A program made the position numbers and the translations under genes. Below are positions 35,775-45,374 of a stretch of 64,000 bases of DNA, one piece after another (within the stretch, counting starts at the first letter, position 1; each line of letters starts with the position of its first letter). Source of the DNA: Variovorax sp. OK212. Its GTDB lineage: Bacteria; Pseudomonadota; Gammaproteobacteria; Burkholderiales; Burkholderiaceae_C. Where the stretch lies: positions 620,001-684,000 of the forward strand of contig NZ_FOLP01000002.1 in assembly GCF_900112425.1 (NCBI RefSeq). The letters run 5' to 3'. The notes below the pieces were generated by a model that searched no databases, was not told the origin of the DNA, and worked only from the letters and a program-made list of their open reading frames with translations.

Positions 35775-38463
35775 TGTTCGCGGTGCCCAAGGGCAACCCA
35801 TTGCCATTCGCCGCGAAGACTATGCCGCCCCGGCGTACTGGATCGACACCGTCGACCTCACCTTCGACCTCGACCCCGCCAAGACCCGCGTGCTCAACCG
35901 CATGCAGATGCGCCGCAACCCCGAGGTGCCGGTGCAGCCGCTGCGCCTGCACGGCGACGAGCTGAACCTGGCGCGCGTGCTGGTGAACGGCCAGGGCGCG
36001 TCGTTCCGCATGGAAGGCGACCAGCTCGTCATCGACAGCCTGCCCGACGCCTTCGAGCTCGAGATCTTCACCACCTGCTGCCCCATCAAGAACACCAAGC
36101 TGATGGGCCTGTTCGTGAGCGAAGACACCTTCTTCACGCAGTGCGAGGCCGAGGGCTTCCGCCGCATCACCTATTTCCTGGACCGTCCGGACGTGATGGC
36201 CATGTACACCGTCACGCTGCGCGCCGCCAAGGCCGCGTACCCGGTGCTGCTGTCCAACGGCAACCTGGTCGACCAGGGCGAGCTGCCCGAAGGCCGCCAC
36301 TTCGCCAAGTGGGTCGACCCCTTCAAGAAACCCAGCTACCTGTTCGCCCTGGTGGCGGGCAAGCTGGTGGCACGCGAGCAGCGCATCAAGGCGCGCAGCG
36401 GCAAAGACCACCTGCTGCAGGTGTACGTGCGCGCCGGCGACCTCGACAAGACCGAGCACGCGATGAACTCGCTCATCAACTCCGTGCTGTGGGACGAGGC
36501 GCGCTTCGGCCTGCCACTGGACCTCGACCGCTTCATGATCGTGGCCACCAGCGACTTCAACATGGGCGCCATGGAGAACAAGGGCCTGAACATCTTCAAC
36601 ACGAAGTACGTTCTGGCCAACCAGGCCACCGCCACCGACGCCGACTACAGCAACATCGAAAGCGTGGTCGGCCACGAGTACTTTCACAACTGGAGCGGCG
36701 ACCGCGTGACCTGCCGCGACTGGTTCCAGCTGTCGCTGAAGGAAGGCCTCACCGTCTTCCGTGACCAGGAATTCAGCCAGGACCTGTGCGCCGACGCGTC
36801 GGCGCGCGCCGTGAAGCGCATCGAGGACGTGCGCGTGCTGCGCACCGCCCAGTTCCCCGAAGACGCCGGCCCCATGGCCCACCCGGTGCGGCCCGACAGC
36901 TACATCGAGATCAGCAACTTCTACACCGTCACCATCTATGAAAAGGGTGCCGAGGTGGTCCGCATGATGCAGACGCTGGTCGGGCGCAAGGGCTTCGAGA
37001 AGGGCATCACCCTTTACTTCGAACGCCACGACGGCCAGGCCGTGACCTGCGACGACTTCGCCCAGGCCATTGCCGACGCCAACCCCGACTCCGAACTGGC
37101 CCGCCTGCTGCCCCAGTTCAAGCGCTGGTACAGCCAGGCCGGCACGCCCCGCCTGGCCGCGCACGGCGTGTACGACGCGCAGAACCGCAGCTACACCCTG
37201 AGCGTGGTGCAGAGCTGCCCGCCCACCCCGGGCCAGCCGGCCAAGGAACCCTTCGTCATTCCGCTGAACATCGGCCTGCTCGATGCCGGCGGCCGCGAAC
37301 TGCCGATGCAGATCGAAGGCGAGAGCGACGTCACGCGCGGCACCCGCACCCTGGTGCTGTCGCGCGCCGGCGAGCAGATCACCTTCGTGGGCCTGGACGC
37401 CGAGCCCGTGCCTTCCATCCTGCGCGGCTTCAGCGCACCGGTGATCCTCGACTTCGAATACACCGACGCCCAGCTGCTCACCCTGCTGGCCAACGACCCC
37501 GACCCGTTCAACCGCTGGGAAGCCGGCCAGCGCCTGGGCCTGCGCGCCGCGCTGCAGGGCATTGCCGCCCTGGCCGCCGACGCCGCCCTGGTGCTGAACG
37601 ACGCCTACATCGAGGCCATGCGCAGCGTGCTGCGCAACCCGCAGCTGGACGCCGCCTTCAAGGAGCTGGTGCTCACCCTGCCGTCGGAAACCTACATTGC
37701 CGAGCAGCTCGACGTGGTCGACCCGCAGCGCGTGCACCTGGTGCGCGAAGCCATGCGCGCCCAGCTGGCCACCGCCCTGTTCAGCGACTGGGAGCAGGTG
37801 TACGAAGCCAACAAGGACACCGGCGCCTACAGCCCCGACCCCACGTCGTCGGGCCGCCGCGCGCTGGCCGGCATGGCGCTCAACTTCCTGTGCCTGGCGG
37901 CGCGCGCCTCCGGCGACGCCGTGTGGCCGGGCAAGACCCTGCAGCGCTTCAAGGACGCGGGCAACATGACCGACCGCTTCAACGCGCTCAACGCGCTGGT
38001 GTCGTCGGGCCACACCCTGGCGGCCCAGGCGCTGGCGCGTTTCCACGCCATCTTCAAGGACGAGGCACTGGTCATCGACAAGTGGTTCTCGCTGCAGGCC
38101 GGCGCCAGCGACCGCGGCGGCGACATCCTGCCGCTGGTGAAGCAGCTCATGAAGCACCCCGACTTCTCGCTGAAGAACCCCAACCGCGCGCGCAGCGTGA
38201 TCTTCAGCTACTGCAGCGCCAACCCGGGCGCGTTCCACCGCCCCGACGCGGCCGGCTACGTGTTCTGGAGCGAGCGCGTGATCGAGCTCGACGCCATCAA
38301 CCCCCAGGTGGCCGCCCGCCTTGCGCGCGCGCTCGACCGCTGGAGCAAGCTGGCCGAGCCCTACCGCAGCGCCGCGCGCGAAGCCATCGCCCGCGTGGCC
38401 GCCAAGCCCGACCTGAGCAAGGACACCCATGAGGTGGTGACCCGCGCCCTGGCCGGAAACTAA
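35761..38463 (+). CDS. pepN: Aminopeptidase N (M1 family)
   Basis: This 900-residue zinc metallopeptidase removes N-terminal residues from peptides in the cytosol. The GAMEN exopeptidase motif is in [13 protein letters not shown]. The zinc motif HExxH is in [16 protein letters not shown], with the third ligand Glu 19 residues on in [14 protein letters not shown]. The PepN-type C-terminal domain (DUF3458) continues to residue 900. The ATG at 35761 ([20 protein letters not shown]) was chosen since conservation begins there; the longer frame overlaps the HAD gene. 35 nt separate it from fbp. Confidence 0.96.
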   Translation: MLLPDVRGAQGQPIAIRREDYAAPAYWIDTVDLTFDLDPAKTRVLNRMQMRRNPEVPVQPLRLHGDELNLARVLVNGQGASFRMEGDQLVIDSLPDAFELEIFTTCCPIKNTKLMGLFVSEDTFFTQCEAEGFRRITYFLDRPDVMAMYTVTLRAAKAAYPVLLSNGNLVDQGELPEGRHFAKWVDPFKKPSYLFALVAGKLVAREQRIKARSGKDHLLQVYVRAGDLDKTEHAMNSLINSVLWDEARFGLPLDLDRFMIVATSDFNMGAMENKGLNIFNTKYVLANQATATDADYSNIESVVGHEYFHNWSGDRVTCRDWFQLSLKEGLTVFRDQEFSQDLCADASARAVKRIEDVRVLRTAQFPEDAGPMAHPVRPDSYIEISNFYTVTIYEKGAEVVRMMQTLVGRKGFEKGITLYFERHDGQAVTCDDFAQAIADANPDSELARLLPQFKRWYSQAGTPRLAAHGVYDAQNRSYTLSVVQSCPPTPGQPAKEPFVIPLNIGLLDAGGRELPMQIEGESDVTRGTRTLVLSRAGEQITFVGLDAEPVPSILRGFSAPVILDFEYTDAQLLTLLANDPDPFNRWEAGQRLGLRAALQGIAALAADAALVLNDAYIEAMRSVLRNPQLDAAFKELVLTLPSETYIAEQLDVVDPQRVHLVREAMRAQLATALFSDWEQVYEANKDTGAYSPDPTSSGRRALAGMALNFLCLAARASGDAVWPGKTLQRFKDAGNMTDRFNALNALVSSGHTLAAQALARFHAIFKDEALVIDKWFSLQAGASDRGGDILPLVKQLMKHPDFSLKNPNRARSVIFSYCSANPGAFHRPDAAGYVFWSERVIELDAINPQVAARLARALDRWSKLAEPYRSAAREAIARVAAKPDLSKDTHEVVTRALAGN

Positions 38464-38498
38464 GCCTGCAACCAAGCAAGAGACTGAACACAAAGCAT

Positions 38499-39512
38499 AT
38501 GGCTCAACAAAAGATTTCCCTCACCCGCTACCTCGTCGAACAGCAACGCGCCGACGGCCTCATTCCGGGCCAGCTGCGCCTGCTGCTCGAAGTGGTGGCC
38601 CGCGCCTGCAAGAGCATCAGCCAGGCCGTGAACAAGGGCGCGCTGGGCGGCGTGCTGGGCACGGCCGAGAGCGAGAACGTGCAGGGCGAGATCCAGAAGA
38701 AGCTGGACATCATTGCCAACGAAGTGCTCATCGAAGCCAACGAATGGGGCGGCCACCTGGCGGCCATGGCCAGCGAGGAGATGGAATCCATCCACGTGGT
38801 GCCCAATCGCTACCCGCAGGGCGAATACCTGCTCATGTTCGACCCGCTGGACGGCAGCAGCAACATCGACGTGAACGTGAGCATCGGCACCATCTTCAGC
38901 GTGCTGAAGAAGCCCGACGACCACCCCGGCGTGCAGGAAAACGACTTTCTGCAGCCCGGCACCCAGCAGGTGGCGGCCGGCTACTGCATCTACGGCCCGC
39001 AGACCACCCTGGTGCTGACCGTGGGCAACGGCGTGGCCATGTTCACGCTCGACCGCGAGCAAGGCAGCTTCGTGCTGACGCAGGAAGACATCCAGATTCC
39101 GGCCGACACCAAGGAATTTGCCATCAACATGAGCAACATGCGCCACTGGGACGAGCCCGTGAAGCGCTACATCGACGAGTGCCTGGCCGGCAAGGAAGGC
39201 CCGCGCGGCAAGGACTTCAACATGCGCTGGATTGCCAGCATGGTGGCCGACGTGCACCGCATCCTGATGCGCGGCGGCGTCTTCATGTACCCGTGGGACA
39301 AGCGCGAGCCCGAGAAGGCCGGCAAGCTGCGCCTGATGTACGAGGCCAACCCCATGAGCTGGCTGGTGGAGCAGGCCGGCGGCGCCGCCACCAACGGCAA
39401 GCAGCGCATTCTTGACCTGCAACCCACCAAGCTGCACGAGCGCGTGAGCGTACTGTTGGGTTCACGAAACGAAGTTGAGCGTTTGACGCAGTACCACGCT
39501 GAGAAGGCCTGA
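38499..39512 (+). CDS. fbp: Fructose-1,6-bisphosphatase class 1
   Basis: This 337-residue enzyme hydrolyses fructose-1,6-bisphosphate in gluconeogenesis. The metal-binding signature [20 protein letters not shown] (around residue 112) and the sugar-phosphate region [20 protein letters not shown] are present. The length matches the betaproteobacterial class I enzyme. The frame runs intact to TGA 39510-39512, 25 nt before the tRNA-Thr gene. Confidence 0.96.
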   Translation: MAQQKISLTRYLVEQQRADGLIPGQLRLLLEVVARACKSISQAVNKGALGGVLGTAESENVQGEIQKKLDIIANEVLIEANEWGGHLAAMASEEMESIHVVPNRYPQGEYLLMFDPLDGSSNIDVNVSIGTIFSVLKKPDDHPGVQENDFLQPGTQQVAAGYCIYGPQTTLVLTVGNGVAMFTLDREQGSFVLTQEDIQIPADTKEFAINMSNMRHWDEPVKRYIDECLAGKEGPRGKDFNMRWIASMVADVHRILMRGGVFMYPWDKREPEKAGKLRLMYEANPMSWLVEQAGGAATNGKQRILDLQPTKLHERVSVLLGSRNEVERLTQYHAEKA

Positions 39513-39521
39513 TTTCGTGGC

Positions 39522-39527
39522 TATAAT
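39522..39527 (+). promoter_or_regulatory. -10 element for tRNA-Thr
   Basis: A consensus TATAAT is placed 10 nt before the tRNA-Thr 5' end in an otherwise GC-rich gap; no convincing -35 box is visible. Confidence 0.5.
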
Positions 39528-39537
39528 CTGAGGCTTC

Positions 39538-39613
39538 GCCGGTGTAGCTCAGTCGGTAGAGCAGCTCATTCGTAATGAGAAGGTCGGGTGTTCGATTCAT
39601 CTCTCCGGCACCA
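39538..39613 (+). tRNA. tRNA-Thr (CGT)
   Basis: This is a 76-nt cloverleaf with anticodon CGT in a TTCGTAA loop, D-arm GCTC/GAGC, T-loop TTCGATT and encoded CCA. The acceptor 5' strand GCCGGTG and 3' strand CTCCGGC pair at six positions but have T:T at position 6:67, where A67 would be expected. The tRNA borders a lower-GC accessory region on its 3' side, and tRNA 3' ends are frequent integration sites. Confidence 0.92.
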
Positions 39614-39662
39614 TTTTTACAGGCGTATTCATGAGAGTACCCGTCTACCTTTAATAGGTATC

Positions 39663-39724
39663 AGCCAAATCGCCAAATGGTGATTTGGCTAGATTTTAAA
39701 AGCCACCCTTGGGTGGCTTTTTCT
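39663..39724 (+). terminator. Double hairpin terminator after tRNA-Thr
   Basis: The first hairpin is AGCCAAATC / GATTTGGCT (39663-39690). The second, AAAAGCCACCC TT GGGTGGCTTTTT (39698-39724), has a T-run and is a clear rho-independent terminator. Confidence 0.85.
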
Positions 39725-39741
39725 TTGCTCGAAAGGTTGGT

Positions 39742-40344
39742 ATGAAGCCGGAATCCTCTCTACTTCCGATAACGGTCATCGCAGCGATTGCTCTGTTTAT
39801 GATCAAGGAAGTCGTTGAATGGATTCGCCGACATCGCAACGAAAATCGGACGAAAGCCGCTCTACGCACACTTCTCGCGTATGAGTGCGAGCGGAACAAT
39901 TGGGCCCTAAAGACGCTTCAATCGATCTTTGAGACGGTCCTCTCTGAACGAGCCGAAAACCAAAAAACGATATTTGAAGTTTTTTTCCCAAAAAACGGGC
40001 GAATCACATTCAAATATCTAAATCCAGACAGTGGGAGCGCCGGCAGCAGTCCGCTTCCGGAAGTGCATCGAGACACCATGAGCAAGCAATTGCTAGGGGT
40101 AGCTATCGCAGACCCAAAGTTGTACACCCTGCTGCAGTCAGCCTTCGACGCGACTGGAGAGCTTGAACATCTGCGCGTCAGCATCATTCACATCGCTGAC
40201 CCTCAGGATGACGAAGTTTTCGGAGGCGACTTTGAGGGGCTAGCCGACTACGGCCTTGAGGAACTCGCTCGCAGCTACGTCCAGCTAGATGCGCTCTATC
40301 GAGAATGCACGGGCAAGCGACTTGAAGGTCACCGCATGCGCTAG
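39742..40344 (+). CDS. Membrane-anchored hypothetical protein
   Basis: This 200-residue protein starts at ATG 39742 (MKPESSLLPITVIAAIALFM), with AAAGG about 5 nt upstream. One N-terminal membrane segment (about residues 7-24) is followed by a basic stretch (RRHRNENR) and a soluble cytosolic domain, partly helical, ending EGHRMR. Base composition is visibly lower in GC than the core genes on the left. No domain is recognised. It is followed by another small membrane protein 46 nt on, and the pair lies beside a restriction-modification locus. Confidence 0.7.
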   Translation: MKPESSLLPITVIAAIALFMIKEVVEWIRRHRNENRTKAALRTLLAYECERNNWALKTLQSIFETVLSERAENQKTIFEVFFPKNGRITFKYLNPDSGSAGSSPLPEVHRDTMSKQLLGVAIADPKLYTLLQSAFDATGELEHLRVSIIHIADPQDDEVFGGDFEGLADYGLEELARSYVQLDALYRECTGKRLEGHRMR

Positions 40345-40390
40345 GCCGAAAAATTGGAACCTTTCACTTTTCTTTTCTCAGGACCGTCGA

Positions 40391-40822
40391 ATGGACCCGT
40401 TGAAAATTTCCCTTGTAGCGCTATTCGTTTCAGTGGTAAGTCTTGGTTTCTCGACGTACTTCGGACTACGTGACCGTGCGGTATTGCGGACGAGCAGCTC
40501 ATACAGTGGGGGGTGGGAAGGTGGATCAGCTTCCGTCACGGTATCGGTAGTCAATGCAGGACGTCGTCCTATCGTCATTCGAATGTGGGCGGGTGCGGAG
40601 AATGACAAAAACTGGGTCGGGACGTACATAGGCGCCGAACAGCGTGGCCTTCGGCTCGGAGAGCACGAACGATTCGACCTAACGCTACGTAGCCACGACC
40701 TTTACGCCACGACTCCCGAAGATGATTTCTGGATAGCCGACCTTTGGTTCGAAGACACGTTGGGGAGACGGCACAAAGTCAAAGACGCGAAGGCCAACAT
40801 CCGTAAGCTTCGAGCATCCTGA
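40391..40822 (+). CDS. Small membrane-anchored hypothetical protein
   Basis: This 143-residue protein starts at ATG 40391 (MDPLKISLVALFVSVVSLGF), with AGGA upstream. One N-terminal membrane helix spans about residues 5-26. The remaining beta-rich domain (SASVTVSVVNAGRRPIVIRM, FDLTLRSHDLYATT) looks like an immunoglobulin-like fold, as in small phage or island proteins with a VxNxGxRP motif. Lower GC than the core. No function is assigned. Confidence 0.7.
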   Translation: MDPLKISLVALFVSVVSLGFSTYFGLRDRAVLRTSSSYSGGWEGGSASVTVSVVNAGRRPIVIRMWAGAENDKNWVGTYIGAEQRGLRLGEHERFDLTLRSHDLYATTPEDDFWIADLWFEDTLGRRHKVKDAKANIRKLRAS

Positions 40823-40918
40823 CCAGCAGCCCCACAGACAACGAATCACGCAAAAACCACTGGCCAAATCCACAGTACCGAACTAAGATCGGCGCACTCC
40901 TTCACGTTTTTTTGCAGC

Positions 40919-41971
40919 ATGCCTCCTCGCGTAATTTCTCTTTTCAGTGGTGCCGGTGGCATGGACTTCGGCTCCCATGCGGCCGGTTTTGAAACCGTAC
41001 TGGCACTTGACAACTTTCCTGCGGCAACCGAGACGTTTGCCTGCCACTTCCCTGAGGCTGATGTGGTAACTGGGGACATCTACGAGTTCAATGAGTCCAA
41101 GAAGAACCCGTACCCCAAGGCCGACGTTCTGACAGGCGGCTATCCGTGTCAGTCGTTCTCAATGGGCGGCGTTCGTAATCCGAGCAAGGACGACCGCTCG
41201 AATCTTTTTTTGGGCTTTGCGGCAGCAGTGAATAAGATCAAGCCCAAGGTCTTCATCGCAGAAAACGTCTCCGGCTTGGCAAAGCTCAACAAAGGCGAAT
41301 GGTTCCACAAGCAGCTTGCGGTTTACGAGAACGAGCTATCTGCTAAGTATCACGTACACACCATGCTGCTCAATGCGGCCGACTATGGTGTGCCGCAATT
41401 CCGGAAGCGTGTTCTGATTGTTGGTGTTCGTGACGATGTTAGCGATAGTTTCGAATTTCCTGACCCGACCCATACCAAACCTAAGCTCGCGGAAAAGGCC
41501 GGCCTACTTCCGCACGCCTCGCATGGTGAAGCAATCAAGCATCTACCACCCCATCCAGCAGGCGAATACTACGAGCGCCCCCACGACCCCGAAGGCAACT
41601 TCGCCTGGTATTTCATGTCTCGGAACAGACGCCATCGATGGGATAGCCCCGCCTTCACGGTGGTCGCCAATTTTCGGCATATAACCCTCCATCCCGCGTC
41701 GCCAAAGATGGAACTTGAATGGAGCGATTTAGCAAATGGTTGGAAGCAGAAGTGGCGTTTTACTACTGAATACGATCACCTCAAGTTCAGTCCGAAGTTT
41801 CCTAGCCTTCAGCCGCGCCGGCTGTCTTGGCGTGAGGCCGCTGCGATCCAAACCTTCCCAGCTACATTTTCCCCAGGGGGAAATCTCGAAGAGAAGTTCG
41901 AGCAAATCGGCAACGCAGTTCCACCACTTCTAATGGAACAGATCATGAAACAAGTGAAGAAGCTTATCTAG
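40919..41971 (+). CDS. DNA (cytosine-5-)-methyltransferase
   Basis: This 350-residue type II C5-methyltransferase shows its motifs in order: I ISLFSGAGGMDFGSHAAGFE (AdoMet), IV TGGYPCQSFSMGG (catalytic Cys), VI FIAENVSGL, VIII FRKRVLIVGVRD, IX RRLSWREAAAIQTFP and X EQIGNAVPPLLMEQI. It methylates cytosine in an unknown recognition sequence set by the target domain between VIII and IX (about residues 195-290). It protects against the restriction enzyme encoded convergently downstream, with which it overlaps by 4 nt. GC is lower than in the flanking core genes, consistent with horizontal acquisition. Confidence 0.95.
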   Translation: MPPRVISLFSGAGGMDFGSHAAGFETVLALDNFPAATETFACHFPEADVVTGDIYEFNESKKNPYPKADVLTGGYPCQSFSMGGVRNPSKDDRSNLFLGFAAAVNKIKPKVFIAENVSGLAKLNKGEWFHKQLAVYENELSAKYHVHTMLLNAADYGVPQFRKRVLIVGVRDDVSDSFEFPDPTHTKPKLAEKAGLLPHASHGEAIKHLPPHPAGEYYERPHDPEGNFAWYFMSRNRRHRWDSPAFTVVANFRHITLHPASPKMELEWSDLANGWKQKWRFTTEYDHLKFSPKFPSLQPRRLSWREAAAIQTFPATFSPGGNLEEKFEQIGNAVPPLLMEQIMKQVKKLI

Positions 41972-42783
41972 TCGCCGAAGAGTCGACTAACTTTTGCACG
42001 AAGGTCTTCGACTGCCGGGATCGGCACGTCGAACAGATCTGTTCCGGATGTCCTAGCGCTCAGCAAAGGGTAGTACTTGAACTGACTCCCCGACAACGCA
42101 TACCATTCGTACAAAACGCCTCCCTCGGCATCCTCGCCAACCAGCGCCCTCTTCCTGAATGACCACTTGTATGGCTTCGGCAAAAGCACAGAAAACGAAG
42201 AGATAAGCCAGCCTCTCTGCGTCTTTGTGACAGGCGAATACAACACCGAAATAAACACGCTGTCCTTCGCGATGAATGTCCGCTTGGCTCCGCTGTTGGC
42301 CGCCAAGTAGGACTTCTCACTCGACTCGCGATCAGCAGTCTGGCGATCAAGAATGACTCGGCCGAATTCATCAGCATTCTTGTGATCTCGAAAGTCTTGC
42401 TCTGTGAGTCCACGTTCACCGCATAGGGCCCAATCCTTGGCATGGGCATTGGAGATTTCGAGGTGCGAGCGCATGAGTGCTCTTAGCGCAGGCTTCTTGT
42501 AGTCCTGAAGCTTCGTGATCTCTTTGGACTTGATCGACGTGCCGCGCACGGCAATCCCACCGCTCTCATTCGATTCGATCACGAAATCGTAAAAGTGCTT
42601 GTTCTCGGTTGTTCGCCCATGCAGCAGCTCTGCAAGGCATCGCTCGATCTGGCGCGAATCGGCACGCGAGGTGCCGTCATCTTCTCTGTTGTTCCCACTC
42701 CCATCCCGGTAAGAACCGATGAACTTTTGCAGCAATGCCAGTTCAGCAGCGGTTGGATTTCTTGTCAGAAATGCGCGTTCCAT
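41968..42783 (-). CDS. Probable type II restriction endonuclease
   Basis: This 271-residue protein has no strong family recognition from the sequence. A candidate PD-(D/E)XK core is YDFVIESNESGGIAVRGTSI followed by KSKEI (about residues 84-107). The Asp, the Ser-Ile-Lys-Ser-Lys strand and the nearby Glu are laid out as in NgoBV/NlaIV-like enzymes. It is tail-to-tail with the cytosine methyltransferase, the stop codons sharing CTAG (41968-41971). This arrangement supports a cognate restriction-modification pair. Function inferred mainly from context. Confidence 0.7.
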   Translation of the reverse strand: MERAFLTRNPTAAELALLQKFIGSYRDGSGNNREDDGTSRADSRQIERCLAELLHGRTTENKHFYDFVIESNESGGIAVRGTSIKSKEITKLQDYKKPALRALMRSHLEISNAHAKDWALCGERGLTEQDFRDHKNADEFGRVILDRQTADRESSEKSYLAANSGAKRTFIAKDSVFISVLYSPVTKTQRGWLISSFSVLLPKPYKWSFRKRALVGEDAEGGVLYEWYALSGSQFKYYPLLSARTSGTDLFDVPIPAVEDLRAKVSRLFGD

Positions 42784-43440
42784 AGATCGATTTTTGTTTG
42801 GAGTCGGACGCTCCTGTTCGAGCGCTCAGCACGCTAATGTAATCGGATGCGTTAACAATGTTTAGCATTGATTGCGGCGCTACCCAGTGCTCCCACACAT
42901 TCGCACTCTTGGCATCGCGATAGGAGACCGAAAGTGAAAGCACCAGCTTTTCCGGCTGGTGAATTCCCGGCTTTGATCTACCCCAAAAAATTTGGTCGGA
43001 CTTCAAGGGATTTCATGCCCAGCGCGAACCAGAGCTCAAAACCAAGGTCGCCAAGAACTCGATACGGTTGACGGCGTCGCAAAGTTGCTGGATTTGATCT
43101 GTGCTCGATGAGCAGGTTGGGATCTGGGTCAATCAGCACTGGCTATGTGGCACTGACGGCTAACATCCCGAGCGCAGCGCCTACATCACCCAGTTCCAGC
43201 GAGAGGCGCTGGTGTATCAGGACCATGGTCAGTTGTCGAATCAGCAGAGTCTGCGGTCTGCGGTCTGCGGTCTGCGGTCTGCGGTCTGCGGTCTGCGGTC
43301 TGCGGTCTGCGGTCTGCGGTCTGCGGTCTGCGGTCTGCGGCATCCTAGGCACGTCGTGGCCTAACGGCGCAACCTCGATACTACCGTGAGTTGCAGCATT
43401 CGAAGGTAGGTACCAAGAGCGTCCCGCCATTCGCAAAGAG
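42784..43440. other. Gene-poor accessory stretch with repeat
   Basis: No well-supported gene is seen. A minus-strand frame at 42743-43006 overlaps the restriction gene start and may be chance. A plus-strand stretch near 43175-43250 can be read ERSAYITQFQREALVYQDHG and looks like a coding remnant that runs into the heptamer repeat. Base composition is mixed. Confidence 0.4.
43249..43340. repeat. Heptanucleotide tandem repeat, 13 copies
   Basis: GTCTGCG is repeated about 13 times (92 nt) without a visible mismatch. A 7-nt unit is not a multiple of three, so any gene crossing it would change frame with copy number. It encodes 7-residue periodic peptides in every frame (for example LRSAVCG). No gene is confidently assigned across it. 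Confidence 0.95.
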
Positions 43441-43559
43441 AATGCTCGTTTGCGCCGCCAAAGCACGCATGGTCTTCGGATTGAGGTGAGACCAAAAGTT
43501 GGCAGTCCTGCTACAGATGGCAGGCATTGCCCACAGCACTTTTTGCTACCAGTGCTAGG

Positions 43560-44115
43560 CGATGCAGAGTACCAACAAGCACGGCGACAAGAAGACCCAG
43601 ATCTTCGCCGCCTACAACGATCTCAAGGGACACCAACCACAGACGAACTGCTGCGGCGAAGTGCAACTTCATGGCACCGTCAGTCAACCAAAAGCACATG
43701 CAGCGTCTGATACGACAAGTGGGACTGCTTTCGCTGATTTTTGCTGAGAGGCTACAGGCATGGTCACGCCTACGCGCCATGCATGCGCCCAACGCCTTAA
43801 AGCGCGACTTTTACTCGACGGCCCCCAGCCAGAAAGTGTGCGCCCGGCATTGCCGAGTTCAAGGTGAAGGGGCAAAAGCTCTCGCTGTCCGCCCGCGTTG
43901 ATCTGTGCAACGGCGACATCATCGCGCACCGAACGGGGACGCGCCTCGTGTTCAACCTGGAGGCCTGCACGATTCGGGCAGCGTTTCACCAGCTTCATCC
44001 ACCGATGGCTCAGTCGTGCACTCCACTAGGGCTGCTAGCACAAGATGTCACCATACCGGTCGATGCGTACGCATCGCGGCGTCACGCAAGCATGAGCCAA
44101 AGGGGTGATTATTTT
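43560..44115 (+). pseudogene. IS3-family transposase OrfB remnant
   Basis: Fragments in different frames line up with IS3-family (IS150-like) OrfB. One reads NHRRTAAAKCNFMAPSVNQK then HMQRLIRQVGLLSLI (43635-43740) and APNALKRDFYSTAPSQK (to 43835). Another, in the next frame, reads IAEFKVKGQKLSLSARVDLC then NGDIIAHRTGTR (43849-43960). The last, HASMSQRG near 44095, matches the MSRKGN block before the final Glu. At least two frameshifts and loss of the first catalytic Asp (TDI motif) show it is dead. No terminal inverted repeats are recognised. Confidence 0.7.
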
Positions 44116-44166
44116 TTGGCAACGCGGCGGTCGATGACAGTGTTGCGCAGTCACCCCTCGCCACGC

Positions 44167-44472
44167 TCACGTGGGCGCCGACAACTCCACCTCGTTGAGC
44201 CGCATCAGCACCTGCTGCGAAAGCGCCGCGACTTCATCGGCAAGGTCTGACGCGATCCACATCACGCTGTCGCGGTTCACCTTGCCTATCGCGTCGAACC
44301 ATACGCTGCAGTCCCCGTAGCAACATTTCAGCAATGATTGCAATTGAGTCGACTTTTTCTCAAGAAGGTCGGCCGCGTCGGTGGGGGCGGTTGCGCCGCG
44401 GGATGTGGGCGTGGCTTGCCCGGCGATAATTTCATCAGCCATTTGGTGTGCGCTCTTTCGAAGTTGTTGCAC
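44167..44472 (-). CDS. Small hypothetical protein (101 aa)
   Basis: The protein has 101 residues from a GTG start at 44472 (MQQLRKSAHQMADEIIAGQA). The middle and C-terminus are helical (LEKKSTQLQSLLKCCYGDC, SVMWIASDLADEVAALSQQV). It resembles small DUF3077-like or cytosolic hypothetical proteins of Burkholderiales only loosely. It lies in the accessory region next to the transposase remnant. Coding status is supported by codon pattern only. Confidence 0.45.
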   Translation of the reverse strand: MQQLRKSAHQMADEIIAGQATPTSRGATAPTDAADLLEKKSTQLQSLLKCCYGDCSVWFDAIGKVNRDSVMWIASDLADEVAALSQQVLMRLNEVELSAPT

Positions 44473-44919
44473 GTTGATTGGTCAGACGGCCAGGGTGTTA
44501 GCGCACCTTGGCCGTCGCCTTTTGTGCCTCACATAGCCATCGCTGCGGTGTGCATTTCGATGTCCCGCCGTGAGGCGCGGCGGTCGTTCAAATGTAAGAA
44601 CAGAAGCGTCAAAGCGGGGCTGCAATGCGGCGAACAAACCGCGCATCAAGCCAACTTTTCCCACATCGGCGAGCCAAAGAAATGCGCTGCCGACAATGCC
44701 GACAACAGCACGTGTCGCACCGAGCGCCCTTCACAATCAGGCGCTCCGCAAGATTCGGCTCGGTGGAAGATGAGAGGCAATGACTGGGCCGAGCACATCG
44801 TGTTCGGCGCACTGACGATGGCTCTCGATTGCTTCTCGCGCTGGCCATTGCGCGGCATCTTTCAGGCCATGTCGACCGCCCGCCCAGACAACTTCGAACA
44901 ACAACGCACGCCCTCTGCA
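44473..44919. other. Intergenic stretch without recognised gene
   Basis: 447 nt between the small minus-strand gene and the DUF4431 gene. Overlapping open frames exist on both strands but none shows protein-like features. No hairpin terminator or repeat stands out. Confidence 0.5.
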
Positions 44920-45303
44920 ATGAACCGCTTTCTCGCCACCCTGGCCCCGGCACTCTTCGCGTCGATCGCCACCGCCAAGACCCTGCCCTACGACCCCGCC
45001 GTCGTCACCCTGCAAGGCACGCTGCTCTCCGGTGACGGCATGACACCCGACGGCAAGAAGCTCAAGTTCCCGGCGATACGGCTCGCCGAGCCGATCTCCG
45101 TTCCGGAAGACGAGCCGCGCGACTGGTCCGCTGAAAAAGGCGTGGTGCTGCTGCACATGGCGCTCGACGAAAAGAACATGGCGGCGTTCAAGCGCCTGAA
45201 GGGAAAGCCGGTGAAGGTCACCGGCAAGCTCTTTCATTCGGACAACGGCAACCACCAGACGAACTTGCTGATCTTTCCTGTGTCGATCACGCCGATCAAG
45301 TAG
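44920..45303 (+). CDS. DUF4431-like exported protein
   Basis: This 127-residue protein has a short signal peptide (MNRFLATLAPALFASIATA, cleavage near residue 19). The mature protein is a small beta barrel (VTLQGTLLSGDGMTPDGKKL, ... KGKPVKVTGKLFHSDNGNHQT, NLLIFPVSI). This order matches DUF4431, an OB-fold-like family of small secreted proteins of unknown role. The longer frame upstream to 44338 is rejected because the signal peptide begins at this ATG. It lies next to the T6SS payload cluster but on the opposite strand. Confidence 0.75.
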   Translation: MNRFLATLAPALFASIATAKTLPYDPAVVTLQGTLLSGDGMTPDGKKLKFPAIRLAEPISVPEDEPRDWSAEKGVVLLHMALDEKNMAAFKRLKGKPVKVTGKLFHSDNGNHQTNLLIFPVSITPIK

Positions 45304-45374
45304 CCCGCATCTCTCGGCGCGGCGAAGGTCTTGAGTTTCTGGATCGCCGGTCCAATGACAGCTCGCGGGGCAAG

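Noticed and set aside
35521..38493. 990-residue minus-strand frame opposite pepN
   Set aside because: Shadow of pepN; no recognisable domain.
42743..43006. Possible 87-residue minus-strand gene before the restriction enzyme
   Set aside because: It overlaps the restriction gene start and shows no domain or good ribosome binding site; left as undecided non-coding.
43249..43340. CRISPR array
   Set aside because: The units are 7 nt and contiguous, with no spacers; it is a simple tandem repeat.
43108..43389. Open frame across the heptamer repeat (LRSAVCG repeats)
   Set aside because: A tandem 7-mer keeps any frame open if the unit lacks a stop; no protein-like sequence lies on either side.
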